Source: Lachnoclostridium sp. UBA5725
Lineage (GTDB): Bacteria; Bacillota; Clostridia; Lachnospirales; Lachnospiraceae
Assembly: GCA_002419585.1 (NCBI GenBank)
Contig: DIGJ01000034.1
Coordinates: forward strand, 1-64,000
Length of the DNA stretch: 64,000 nucleotides
Direction: 5' to 3'
The translations under genes and the position numbers were made by a program. The notes under the pieces were generated by a model. The model saw only the letters and a program-made list of their open reading frames with translations, was not told where the DNA came from and searched no databases. This document shows, piece after piece, positions 27,245-35,327 of this stretch (positions within the stretch are counted from its first letter, which is position 1; each line of letters starts with the position of its first letter).

Positions 27245-27931
27245 TCATTCTTTAAATATCAGATGCATATTAGAATGTCGATTCAATGAATTGCAATCTT
27301 TTTCAATATACTTCCAAGTCTCTTGATAAGTACCTGGAACTGCAACACTCTCCTCTGAAATAAATGCAATGAATTCGGTTACATTATTTTCATATTTTTC
27401 CGCAAAATCATCCGACATTTGTTCCTTTTTGGCATCCGAAAAATCTTTCAATTCATTGTACAAAACATGCTCCAAATTACAGGAATTAAAATAAATCCGA
27501 TATGGAATGGATTTTATCTTGCCCGTCGTTCGAAGTTTTAGCAGTAGCTGCGCTTTCGTATGGTTCCTTTTTAATGTATTTTCGGGAGATTTCGTATCCA
27601 TATGTTCCTCATAATACATAATAGAATTCACATCTGCTTCATGTACCTGTTTATTTGGTATGAATACTCCATCTGTATCAACCAATTGAATGATTTTCAT
27701 AAAATCAGACGTCTTGTAGCGATATCTGCCTTTCACCTTTTCAACCAATTCATCGATTCTTTTTATAATATTGTCAACACTCACGTAATCTTTGACTGTA
27801 ATATCACCATGAACAACAAAGAACTGCACCTGATTGCCGATAAAATATTCTTTCATAATAGAGCCAATCGTTGCTTCATCACTTGGACCTTCCACAATAA
27901 ATAGAATAACCTTCTTTTCGTTGCTATTCAT
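27245..27931 (-). CDS. TOPRIM-like protein partnered with an AAA ATPase (candidate defence effector)
   Basis: The ATG at 27931 (MNSNEKKVILFIVEG) has GGAG 8 nt upstream; the longer TTG frame lies fully inside the ATPase gene. The product has 228 residues. The first strand and turn ILFIVEGPSDE and the later IIQLVDTDGVF supply the Glu and the DxD expected of a TOPRIM-type metal site as in OLD-family or DUF4435/AriB-like nucleases. The rest is not recognised. The gene overlaps the end of the ATPase gene by 8 nt, so the two are translationally coupled. This arrangement is shared by ATPase plus TOPRIM anti-phage pairs, including PARIS and AbiL-like systems. The exact family is uncertain. Confidence 0.6.
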   Translation of the reverse strand: MNSNEKKVILFIVEGPSDEATIGSIMKEYFIGNQVQFFVVHGDITVKDYVSVDNIIKRIDELVEKVKGRYRYKTSDFMKIIQLVDTDGVFIPNKQVHEADVNSIMYYEEHMDTKSPENTLKRNHTKAQLLLKLRTTGKIKSIPYRIYFNSCNLEHVLYNELKDFSDAKKEQMSDDFAEKYENNVTEFIAFISEESVAVPGTYQETWKYIEKDCNSLNRHSNMHLIFKE

Positions 27932-29330
27932 TGTCTTTGCTCCTGCCTGCTTTTCGGAAAGCGCGTGCAATTTTCATACTGTCTGTTTCTGCATATATTT
28001 CTTCGTTTTGTCCACCCAGTGTAATACTACGCAAATAGACATCTCGAAGATTATTGGAACGCTTGATGTTTTTCATATGAATATAGCGATTCTTCGGATT
28101 TGCCGTAGAAAACATAATACTCTCTTTATCTAACATTTCCAGTGCTCGTAAATTATGCGAAGTAAAAATCATTTGCCCCTTTGCACTTTTCGTGAAAATA
28201 TCCAGAAGTTCGCCCAGCATATATTCAAAAATTCCAGCATCTAGTTCATCGATTGCCAGACAAATCGAATGATTCGCAAACGCTTGAATCAATGCATTTA
28301 GAATCGAAATAATCTTAATGATTCCTTCCGATTCCATGCGGATAGGAATCGATGGAACGCCATCTCTTGCAGAAAGCAGTTCGACCTTATATCCGTTTTC
28401 TCCATTGTCCATAAGCTGCATGCCGTAATCCTTTATATCCATCTTCATCCCAGGAATAATGGTATAAAGAACGGTATTGATTTCTTCCACAATCCGATAT
28501 AACACGTCTTTTCTTTTCTGATCAAGGATCGTTGGCTCAGTCAGAGAAACTGCAAAATCTCCTTTCATTTTGGCACTGCTTTGATTCTCCTTATCGATTC
28601 GAAAAGCCATTGGCAGCATAAAATTTGCAGAAATGACCCCCGAATGGGAATTGCGTATTACGAACAAATCCGTCAAGGCAAACCGAAACAACGCTTTGAT
28701 AATGTAGGAGTAGTCACAAAAGGCATTTTCAAATTCATGGAAAAAAATCTCCCGACTGCTATCGCCAAAAATGTACGAACAATTACTTTTTTCAGCCATT
28801 TTTTTTGCAACAATTAAATCCGTCCGATATTCCTTATTTCCCTCAATCAGTTCTTCCAAACGCTTTTTCGGTGTAAAGACTGTCGTATTTTCATCTCTTT
28901 GATAATCCATAAATATAATCTTATTGCTTCTCTTCTCACCGTCATACTTTGCACTGCTTAGTACTTCTCTTTGGATTTCGACCTGATTTGACGATGTTTT
29001 GTGCAACTTCACGTGATAGCCGACCTCATAAATAATATCATCCATAAAGATCGCAAAGTCTGCCGCTATCTCGGCCTGTGTTTCTTTCGCATCAATGTAA
29101 TCGCTCAATTCTTCCTTCAGACTTTCTCCAATCATGATGCGCTGAAGGAAAAACAATGCATCAATCACTGCTGTTTTTCCTGAGCCATTTTGACCATATA
29201 ATCCTAGAATTTCGGCTCTTTTATAATCAAGGTTTTTTCGGAAAGAGCAAGGCATTTCAATTTTACCATCATTTACATTCTTTATATTTTTCAATTCGAT
29301 CGATTGCAAACGAACTACCACATTCCCCAT
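27924..29330 (-). CDS. AAA/ABC-type ATPase of an OLD/RloA-like defence pair
   Basis: A 468-residue ATPase with a strong AAGGAGG site 7 nt before the ATG. Walker A is GLYGQNGSGKTAVIDAL (about residue 43-59). The C-terminal lobe has a signature-like MESEGIIKIISILN, Walker B CLAIDELDAGIFEYM and the switch His in FTSHNLRALEM, the pattern of the AAA_15/AAA_21 families. Between them is a long helical insert. Such single ATPases with a small downstream nuclease-like partner are frequent in phage-defence loci (OLD, RloA, AbiL, AriA). The overlap with the TOPRIM-like gene supports a working pair, but specificity cannot be read from sequence. Confidence 0.75.
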   Translation of the reverse strand: MGNVVVRLQSIELKNIKNVNDGKIEMPCSFRKNLDYKRAEILGLYGQNGSGKTAVIDALFFLQRIMIGESLKEELSDYIDAKETQAEIAADFAIFMDDIIYEVGYHVKLHKTSSNQVEIQREVLSSAKYDGEKRSNKIIFMDYQRDENTTVFTPKKRLEELIEGNKEYRTDLIVAKKMAEKSNCSYIFGDSSREIFFHEFENAFCDYSYIIKALFRFALTDLFVIRNSHSGVISANFMLPMAFRIDKENQSSAKMKGDFAVSLTEPTILDQKRKDVLYRIVEEINTVLYTIIPGMKMDIKDYGMQLMDNGENGYKVELLSARDGVPSIPIRMESEGIIKIISILNALIQAFANHSICLAIDELDAGIFEYMLGELLDIFTKSAKGQMIFTSHNLRALEMLDKESIMFSTANPKNRYIHMKNIKRSNNLRDVYLRSITLGGQNEEIYAETDSMKIARAFRKAGRSKDNE

Positions 29331-29431
29331 TTGTAAACCTCCTTACTTATTTTTTATTCTATTCCATTTTTATTAATTCATCAATAGTTTTTTCAATATT
29401 TGCATTTTTTATTCCATATTTGAAATTTTAA

Positions 29432-29468
29432 AAGAAGCAATAATGATTTTTGATCATTATCGCTTCTT
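29432..29468 (-). terminator. Hairpin terminator upstream of the defence pair
   Basis: A 16-bp stem with one mismatch (AAGAAGC, one unpaired position, ATAATGAT) and a 5-nt loop is followed on the minus strand by TTTTAAAATTT. It lies about 95 nt after the relic EAL-HDOD gene and would insulate the ATPase gene from it. Confidence 0.6.
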
Positions 29469-29563
29469 AATAGCTTCTGAATACAAAAACAGATAGTAAA
29501 ATCCCGCGCTTCTTTAGTTCTTCCTTTATCATTAAGAGAATTGTGGACTTTCCAGCCGCTTTT

Positions 29564-29893
29564 TTAAAACATGGATAACATCTCATCCACCCATTTTAAT
29601 GTTTCCAGATACCCATAGGCTAAGCGCTCTTCATCTATGCCAATTAAACTCTTCTTGCGTTTCTATTTTTTCAGCTAATATTATTTTGTTCTGCCCTAGT
29701 GCTTTTTTTACTTTGTCTTGTATGGTATCTAATGGTGTCTCTATGATATCAAACTTTCACTGATTACTGTTGCTGTTGCGATTGTCTCATCCACTTGTCC
29801 ATATGAATTTTGCATCACTTGTGTGCGGATGAGCAGCTCATAACCATATACTTCTATGTTTCGATTCACGATTGACTGCCTAGCAATAAACAA
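29564..29893 (-). pseudogene. Degraded EAL-HDOD (YuxH-like) signalling protein
   Basis: Minus-strand translation from a TTG at 29893 gives LFIARQSIVNRNIEVYGYEL. This is the hallmark N-terminus of YuxH-like EAL-HDOD proteins (FIARQPIFNxxxxVYGYELL). It runs to VISESLIS and a stop. In another frame KIILAEKIETQEEF matches the end of an EAL domain. After a further frame change GIDEERLAYGYLETLKWVDE resembles the C-terminal end of the HDOD part. About 110 codons remain of an expected 400 or so. A GGGGGTAGGA site still precedes the start. The gene is clearly dead; large internal deletions and frameshifts removed the rest. Confidence 0.72.
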
Positions 29894-29964
29894 TGTCCTA
29901 CCCCCTAATGTTGAATGGTTAATCCTTATAGCTTATTATAACACAGTATTTTACATATTTATCC

Positions 29965-30963
29965 TTATTTCTGCTTTGATTTTTGCGCATAGAAATTTAC
30001 TTTCAAATTTATTGGAATTTTACTTAACAAAAATACCGTTAAAAGGGCCAGCAACGGTGATGCGATTACTTTCGCCACATTATAATCGATAAAGTATGCT
30101 AGAGCTACGAGTGATTTTATGATAAATCCATGCAAAATATATATCGTAAGTGTTTTCGTTCCTACTATTGTAAATCTAGTTTTCTGTTTTGGAACGAGTG
30201 AGAAAAATGATACCATCATTACTATTTGAATCATGTATAATATCAATCTATATATACTTCCATATAATCCAAATCCCATATTTTTATAAGGTAATGCACA
30301 ACTTAGTAACTCAAATTTGAATATGTCCGAAAAAGCAAATGATAAGAACAGGCCTATTATAAATATAGCAACTGCCACTATTTTATTTACGATCAGATTG
30401 TTTATATTTATCCTTTTCGTCTTAAAATAATATCCCAATAAAAAGTAAGGAAATAATACTATGATACGTGAAAGACTTAGCTTCCATGAAATAAAAGCTA
30501 AATAGCCTGCAATCAAGCCTAATACAAAACTAAGCCCTATCATATATTCGATTTTGGTTTTTAAAGAGTCAAAAATGAATATTACAATTTTTAGTATAGC
30601 ATTCCAGATAAACATGGCAAACAAATACCAATAAATATAGACAGGTGTCAGCAATGTATAATGATATTGTTCTAAACCTATTAGTTTCGTAAATGTAATA
30701 AACAGCAATTGAATGATTATATAGGGTACTAAAAAGTCTACGCATATTTTATATAGCGCTTTGGGGTTTATCTCTTTTTTGAAAAAGAATCCGGATATAA
30801 ATACAAAAGCCGGCATATGAAACATATAAATAAAACCGAATATACTATATACAACTTTGTTTGTATGAATAAATGGTTCCAAATAATGACCTAGTACAAC
30901 CAAAAATATCAATATGAATTTGGCATTGTCATAAAAACTGTCTCTTTTCTTTCTGTTCTCCAT
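29965..30963 (-). CDS. Membrane acyltransferase (acyltransferase 3 / fucose 4-O-acetylase-like)
   Basis: A 332-residue integral membrane protein with about ten hydrophobic segments. It opens FYDNAKFILIFLVVLGHYLEP, the conserved start of acyltransferase 3 proteins, with the catalytic-type His in LGH. FHMPAFVFISGFFFKKE is the second family signature. Members acetylate sugars of cell-surface polysaccharides. No glycan-synthesis genes are nearby. A bidirectional terminator separates it from tRNA-Thr. Confidence 0.85.
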   Translation of the reverse strand: MENRKKRDSFYDNAKFILIFLVVLGHYLEPFIHTNKVVYSIFGFIYMFHMPAFVFISGFFFKKEINPKALYKICVDFLVPYIIIQLLFITFTKLIGLEQYHYTLLTPVYIYWYLFAMFIWNAILKIVIFIFDSLKTKIEYMIGLSFVLGLIAGYLAFISWKLSLSRIIVLFPYFLLGYYFKTKRININNLIVNKIVAVAIFIIGLFLSFAFSDIFKFELLSCALPYKNMGFGLYGSIYRLILYMIQIVMMVSFFSLVPKQKTRFTIVGTKTLTIYILHGFIIKSLVALAYFIDYNVAKVIASPLLALLTVFLLSKIPINLKVNFYAQKSKQK

Positions 30964-30980
30964 GTGATAACTCCCTGATG

Positions 30981-31028
30981 AAAAAAACAGGCTTAAATCT
31001 ATTTATATCTAGATTTAAGCCTGTTTTT
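30981..31028 (-). terminator. Strong bidirectional terminator
   Basis: A 15-bp perfect stem (arms 30987-31001 and 31010-31024, ACAGGCTTAAATCTA and complement) with an 8-nt loop has A- and T-runs on its two sides. It ends the tRNA-Thr transcript on the minus strand. Confidence 0.9.
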
Positions 31029-31035
31029 ACGATTA

Positions 31036-31108
31036 AGCTAGCAACGGGAATCGAACCCGTGACCTCAACACTACCAATGTTGCGCGCTACCATCTGTGCC
31101 ATGCCAGC
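31036..31108 (-). tRNA. tRNA-Thr (anticodon GGU)
   Basis: A 73-nt cloverleaf. The acceptor arms GCTGGCA and TGCTAGC pair with one G-U. The anticodon stem CAACA/TGTTG holds the loop TTGGTAG with GGT at the anticodon. The T arm is ACGGG-TTCGATT-CCCGT. CCA is not encoded. A consensus promoter and a strong terminator frame it. Confidence 0.93.
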
Positions 31109-31138
31109 ATCATAAGATTAATCACCTTACGAAATACG

Positions 31139-31168
31139 ATTTTAGCACAGATTGACCTTACTTGTCAA
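31139..31168 (-). promoter_or_regulatory. Promoter of tRNA-Thr
   Basis: On the minus strand TTGACA (31168-31163), an 18-bp spacer and TAAAAT (31144-31139) lie about 30 bp upstream of the tRNA 5' end. Confidence 0.78.
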
Positions 31169-31250
31169 TGCTATTTTTAAAACAATTCAAACAATTTCTT
31201 CTTATTTTATTTTTATTGGCAACCCCACTACTAAAATTTTTCCCATCATT

Positions 31251-31853
31251 TTATTCCTTCATCGCGTAAATCTTTGACAGCTTCGCCTTGATTCGTTGCA
31301 GCGCATTGTCAACTGATTTGGGTTCCCGTTTTATTTTTTGTGCGATTTCTTGATATTTTAGACCTTCCAGGTACAAAGAAAGTACTTCTTTTTCAAAACC
31401 ACTTAAAACCTGACCAAACTCTTTTTCCAGTGTTGTCACATTCTCTCGATCGATTAAGAGCACTTCCGGATTTTCTTTATTATTGGCAAAAAGGTAGTCA
31501 CCATTTTCGTCAAATTGAGGAGTATAGAAGGAGACATACGTATTGAGTGGTATATTTTTCTGGCGGTTGGAAGCTTTTATAGCATCATAAATCTGCCTCG
31601 AAATACAAAGGTCCGCAAATGATGCAAATGAACTTTCACGACCTTCATCATAGTCTCTGACCGCCTTATAAAGACCAATCATCCCCTCTTGAATCAAGTC
31701 ATCCCTGTCTCCACCAATTAAAAATAGCTTTCTTGCTTTCTTACGTACTAGATTTTTATATTTCTCTAGTATATAATCCAGTGCCCCAGTATCATTTTTG
31801 CGAATCCGCTGAATCAGTTCTTCATCGCAGTTTTGTGAATACATTTCTTCCAC
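31251..31853 (-). CDS. sigH: RNA polymerase sigma-H factor
   Basis: A 200-residue sigma-70 family protein of the SigH/Spo0H type. Region 2 includes DDLIQEGMIGLYKAVRDYD and SFASFADLCISRQIYDAIK. Region 4 is near the end (VLSLYLEGLKYQEIAQKI, KSVDNALQRIK). In spore formers it directs early stationary-phase and sporulation transcription. It starts at a GTG behind GAGGGG; an ATG three codons in is possible. It lies 60 bp after rlmB, in the order cysE-cysS-mrnC-rlmB-sigH that is conserved in Firmicutes; no yacP gene intervenes here. Confidence 0.93.
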   Translation of the reverse strand: MEEMYSQNCDEELIQRIRKNDTGALDYILEKYKNLVRKKARKLFLIGGDRDDLIQEGMIGLYKAVRDYDEGRESSFASFADLCISRQIYDAIKASNRQKNIPLNTYVSFYTPQFDENGDYLFANNKENPEVLLIDRENVTTLEKEFGQVLSGFEKEVLSLYLEGLKYQEIAQKIKREPKSVDNALQRIKAKLSKIYAMKE

Positions 31854-31913
31854 CGTTATCCCCTCTATTTATCCTTTCTATCTAGGCGAATATTCCCTCG
31901 TTGCCACGTAAGT

Positions 31914-32651
31914 CTATCCTCTTTGCCTTACGATTTCATAAGCTAGGACACCCGCTGCAACCGATGCGTTAAGAGAATCAATATCCCCTTTCATCGGAAT
32001 GGTTGCTATAAAATCACATTTTTCTTTTACCAAGCGGCTTACTCCTTCGCCTTCGTTTCCAATCACCATACCAATGGAGCCCTTTAAATCGATGTCATAC
32101 ATCTTTGTTCCGTCCATATCTGCACAAACAAACCACATGCCACGCTCTTTTAATTCTTCAATCGTAGCAGAAAGGTTGGTAACTTTTGCAACTGGTGTGA
32201 AATTAATTGCTCCTGCACTTGCCTTTGCTACCGTTGCAGTAAGTCCTACGGCTCTTCTCTTTGGTATAATAACACCATGAGCGCCTGCCTGATTTGCTGT
32301 TCGGATGATAGCACCTAAGTTATGAGGATCTTCAATACCATCAAGCAGTACTAAGAATGGTGCTTCACCCTTTTTTTCGGCTAACTTAAACATATCCTCT
32401 ATCTCGGCATATTCATAAGCTGCACAATAAGCGATGACTCCTTGGTGTTTGCCAGTTTCTGATATTTGGTCAAGACGTTCTTTTTGTACAAACTGAATGA
32501 TAGTATCTCCCTTTTTTGCCTCTCTTAAGATGGATTTAATTGGTCCATCCTGACTTCCATCTAATATAAAAAGACGGTCTACCGGTTTTCCTGCACGAAA
32601 GGCCTCCAATACTGCATTTCTACCTTCTATTGTAAATTCTTCACTTCTCAT
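31914..32651 (-). CDS. rlmB: 23S rRNA guanosine-2251 2'-O-methyltransferase (TrmH/SPOUT family)
   Basis: A 245-residue SPOUT methyltransferase. The N-terminal RNA-binding part begins FTIEGRNAVLEAFRAGKPVD. The knotted catalytic domain carries the three family motifs LLDGIEDPHNLGAIIRTANQ, IGMVIGNEGEGVS and IPMKGDIDSLNASVAAGV. RlmB uses S-adenosylmethionine to methylate the ribose of G2251 in the peptidyl-transferase P-loop. The start overlaps the mrnC stop by 4 nt (ATGA), indicating coupling. Confidence 0.93.
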   Translation of the reverse strand: MRSEEFTIEGRNAVLEAFRAGKPVDRLFILDGSQDGPIKSILREAKKGDTIIQFVQKERLDQISETGKHQGVIAYCAAYEYAEIEDMFKLAEKKGEAPFLVLLDGIEDPHNLGAIIRTANQAGAHGVIIPKRRAVGLTATVAKASAGAINFTPVAKVTNLSATIEELKERGMWFVCADMDGTKMYDIDLKGSIGMVIGNEGEGVSRLVKEKCDFIATIPMKGDIDSLNASVAAGVLAYEIVRQRG

Positions 32652-33091
32652 ACTGTTTCTCCTATTTTCTCTAATCCTATTTTTACTAACTGCAAAGCCC
32701 GGTCCATCTGATTGTTTAGATACAGGTAACCCATCAATGCTTCGAATCCTGTTGCCGTACGATAATCATTAATACTTGCATTTTTTGCTGACGTTGCTGA
32801 TTTCGCATTTCTTCCTCTTTTATATACAGTTTGCTCTTCTTCAGTCAAGTCTTCTAGCACTGCATGAATCAGACGTGCCTGTGTTTCTGCCTTTACCACT
32901 TTGCTTGCTCTTTTGTGAAGTGTATTTACCGGTGCATTTCCCTGTTCTACAAGAAGGGTTCGGATAATCAGGTCATAAATCGCATCTCCAATATAAGCTA
33001 ACGTAAGTCCAGAATATTGTTTTAAATCGGCTTTTTTTGCACCAAATGTCTGACTGATTTGGTCAAAAAGACTGGTTACGCTCTCTTCCAT
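32648..33091 (-). CDS. mrnC: Mini-ribonuclease III
   Basis: A 147-residue RNase III-type catalytic domain without a dsRNA-binding domain. Motifs include LTLAYIGDAIYDLIIRTLLV near the start, KRGRNAKSATSAKNASINDY and TGFEALMGYLYL with the metal-binding Glu and Asp positions. Mini-III matures 23S rRNA ends in Firmicutes. It overlaps cysS by 16 nt upstream and rlmB by 4 nt downstream. Confidence 0.93.
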   Translation of the reverse strand: MEESVTSLFDQISQTFGAKKADLKQYSGLTLAYIGDAIYDLIIRTLLVEQGNAPVNTLHKRASKVVKAETQARLIHAVLEDLTEEEQTVYKRGRNAKSATSAKNASINDYRTATGFEALMGYLYLNNQMDRALQLVKIGLEKIGETV

Positions 33092-34485
33092 CTCACACCT
33101 TCTCTTGTATCTTCTAATAGGATTCCCTTTGATAGTAACAAATCGCGGATTTCATCGGACCGTTTGAAATCTTTATTTTTTCGTGCAGCTTGTCGTTCTT
33201 CGATCAGCGCTTCGATCCCTTCGTCCAAAAGTTCTTCCTCTTTTTCGACCTTCACTCCTACGATATCGCAAAGCTTTTTGATACGATTGTATACACTTAG
33301 CACACATTCTTTTGACGTAGTATCATCCATTCCTACGTTTGCTGCTTTTACCATCTCAAAAACAGCAGATATCGCATCGGTTGTATTAAAATCATCTTCC
33401 ATAGAGGCATCGAATTTTTTATTAAATTCTTCCATCTTAACTAAAAGTGCTTCTTCTTTATCGGAAAGTGCTTTTTCCTGCGCAGTATTTTGTAGGCGTT
33501 TTAGATTACTTACGCAGTTTTCAATACGTTCCAAACCATTTTTCGCTGCCTCCATTAATTCACGGCTAAAATTGAGCGGCATACGGTAATGTGCTCCACT
33601 AAGCATAAAAAAACGAAGCACTTCATATGGATATTTTTCACCGATATCTCTTACGGTAAAGAAATTTCCTTCGGATTTTGACATTTTTTTGTTGTCAATA
33701 TTTAGAAAGCCGTTGTGCATCCAGTATTTTGCGAATTCTTTTCCATTTGCTGCTTCACTTTGAGCAATTTCATTTTCATGATGTGGAAAAATTAAGTCCT
33801 CACCACCAGCATGAATATCAATCTGTTCTCCTAAATATTTCTTGCTCATAACCGAACATTCAATATGCCAGCCTGGTCTTCCATCACTCCATGGTGATGC
33901 CCATGCAGGTTCACCTTCCTTTTTTGGTTTCCAAAGTACGAAATCAAGTGGATCTTCTTTCTCATCTTCACTTGCCACTTTGATATCACGGTGTCCAGCT
34001 TCTAAATCATCGATATTTTTATTTGATAATTTTCCATAGGAATCAAAACTTCTGGTACGAAAATATACCGAACCGTTCTTTTCATATGCATGTCCTTTTT
34101 TGATTAGTTCCTCAATCATCTCAATCATTCCGTCAATTTCTTCGGTTGCTTTAGGATGCTTCGACGCTGGCTTTACGTTTAGATGTTCCATATCTTCTTT
34201 TACTGCTTTGATATAGCGTTCGGAAATTACGGTAGAATCAACGCCCTCTTCGTTTGCTTTTTTGATAATCTTATCATCCACATCGGTAAAATTAGATACA
34301 AAATTTACATCATATCCTTTGTACTCAAAATATCTACGTACAGTGTCAAATACAATAATCGGTCTTGCATTTCCAATATGAATATAGTTGTATACCGTTG
34401 GTCCACATACATACATGCGAACTTTTCCTTCTTCAATCGGCACAAATTCTTCTTTTTTATTGGTTATAGTGTTGTATACTTTCAT
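33076..34485 (-). CDS. cysS: Cysteinyl-tRNA synthetase
   Basis: A 469-residue class I synthetase. YVCGPTVYNYIHIGNARP contains the zinc-ligand Cys and the HIGH-type motif (HIGN). Further zinc ligands are seen in ECSVMSKKYLG and FPHHENEIAQ, and KKMSKSEGN is the KMSKS loop. It charges tRNA-Cys with cysteine using ATP. GGAG lies 7 nt before the ATG, and the gene starts 12 bp after cysE, as is typical for cysES operons. Confidence 0.95.
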   Translation of the reverse strand: MKVYNTITNKKEEFVPIEEGKVRMYVCGPTVYNYIHIGNARPIIVFDTVRRYFEYKGYDVNFVSNFTDVDDKIIKKANEEGVDSTVISERYIKAVKEDMEHLNVKPASKHPKATEEIDGMIEMIEELIKKGHAYEKNGSVYFRTRSFDSYGKLSNKNIDDLEAGHRDIKVASEDEKEDPLDFVLWKPKKEGEPAWASPWSDGRPGWHIECSVMSKKYLGEQIDIHAGGEDLIFPHHENEIAQSEAANGKEFAKYWMHNGFLNIDNKKMSKSEGNFFTVRDIGEKYPYEVLRFFMLSGAHYRMPLNFSRELMEAAKNGLERIENCVSNLKRLQNTAQEKALSDKEEALLVKMEEFNKKFDASMEDDFNTTDAISAVFEMVKAANVGMDDTTSKECVLSVYNRIKKLCDIVGVKVEKEEELLDEGIEALIEERQAARKNKDFKRSDEIRDLLLSKGILLEDTREGVRWKRA

Positions 34486-34497
34486 GTGGATTCTCCT

Positions 34498-35133
34498 TTA
34501 TTTTGTCTTTCCCGCAATTTCTAGCTGTTCAATTCTTGATTTCAACTCTTTTAATTCATTTGCTATTGGATCTGGCAAATGACACTGATCCAGTTCTTCT
34601 CTTGGTACTTTTATGTTGTCGCGCTTTACGACTCTTCCCGGAACACCAACAACCGTTGAGTTCGGCGGCACTTCAGCTAATACAACGGATCCTGCACCAA
34701 TTTTTGAATTTTCACCCACAGTAAAGGAACCTAGTACTTTTGCTCCTGCACTTATCATAACATTGTCTCCAATGGTAGGATGTCGCTTTCCATGCTCTTT
34801 TCCAGTACCTCCTAATGTAACCCCTTGATACAAGGTAACATTTTCTCCTATAATAGCAGTTTCTCCTATGATTACGCCATTCCCATGATCGATAAAAAAT
34901 CCTTTTCCAATCACTGCGCCTGGATGAATTTCAATCCCTGTCTTTCGTACGGTTCGCTGGGATACCCAACGAGCAAAAAAGTAATGCTTTTTTTCATATA
35001 ATCTATGCGCGATCTTATACCCACACATTGCCTTAAAGCTAGGATATAAGAATACTTCCGTCCAACACTTAAACGCAGGATCTCTCTCTTTTATAATATC
35101 AATTTCTTCTTTTATAAATCGAACAAATCCCAT
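34498..35133 (-). CDS. cysE: Serine O-acetyltransferase
   Basis: I set the start at the ATG at 35133 (MGFVRFIKEEIDII), because the preceding in-frame 21 residues lack homology; the GGAG site is 12 nt away, a long spacing. The product is 211 residues with left-handed beta-helix hexapeptide repeats (IHPGAVIGKGFFIDHGNGV, IGENVTLYQGVTLGG, KRHPTIGDNVMISAGAKVLG). The catalytic His/Asp lie in FIDHGNG. It acetylates L-serine with acetyl-CoA for cysteine synthesis, which supplies the substrate of the downstream cysS. Confidence 0.92.
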   Translation of the reverse strand: MGFVRFIKEEIDIIKERDPAFKCWTEVFLYPSFKAMCGYKIAHRLYEKKHYFFARWVSQRTVRKTGIEIHPGAVIGKGFFIDHGNGVIIGETAIIGENVTLYQGVTLGGTGKEHGKRHPTIGDNVMISAGAKVLGSFTVGENSKIGAGSVVLAEVPPNSTVVGVPGRVVKRDNIKVPREELDQCHLPDPIANELKELKSRIEQLEIAGKTK

Positions 35134-35272
35134 ATCTATTATTAACTCCTTTTCATCATCATAACAAACGTTAAAAAAACCTCGTACTCTTATCAACTGG
35201 TATCCTATCAGTCTTTCCCAAGAGACGAAGTTTAGCGGTTCCGCTCTGTTCGTTCATAATTGTAATAATTAT
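35134..35272 (-). promoter_or_regulatory. Structured 5' leader of the cys operon
   Basis: Roughly 140 nt lie between the likely transcription start (about 35272) and the cysE ATG. It contains a self-complementary AGCGGAACCGCT (35245-35234) and a second short hairpin with arms ACTG/CAGT (35212-35196). The GCGGAACCGC resembles the core of a T-box bulge, but I see no Stem I or specifier loop and no terminator poly-T before the gene, so the regulatory type is undecided. Confidence 0.3.
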
Positions 35273-35277
35273 TCTAT

Positions 35278-35306
35278 ATTCTATGCAATAAATCACCTTT
35301 TGTCAA
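35278..35306 (-). promoter_or_regulatory. Promoter of the cysE-cysS-mrnC-rlmB-sigH operon
   Basis: On the minus strand TTGACA (35306-35301), a 17-bp spacer and TAGAAT (35283-35278) make a near-consensus vegetative promoter in the gap between the diguanylate cyclase and cysE. Confidence 0.8.
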
Positions 35307-35327
35307 GATAAGGGGCGATTGCTTCTT

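Noticed and set aside
29856..30092. Plus-strand open frame of 78 codons
   Set aside because: It is antisense to the EAL relic and the end of the acyltransferase gene and has no ribosome-binding site.
35134..35272. T-box riboswitch before cysE
   Set aside because: Only a GCGGAACCGC core is reminiscent; Stem I, specifier and terminator are missing and the leader is too short.
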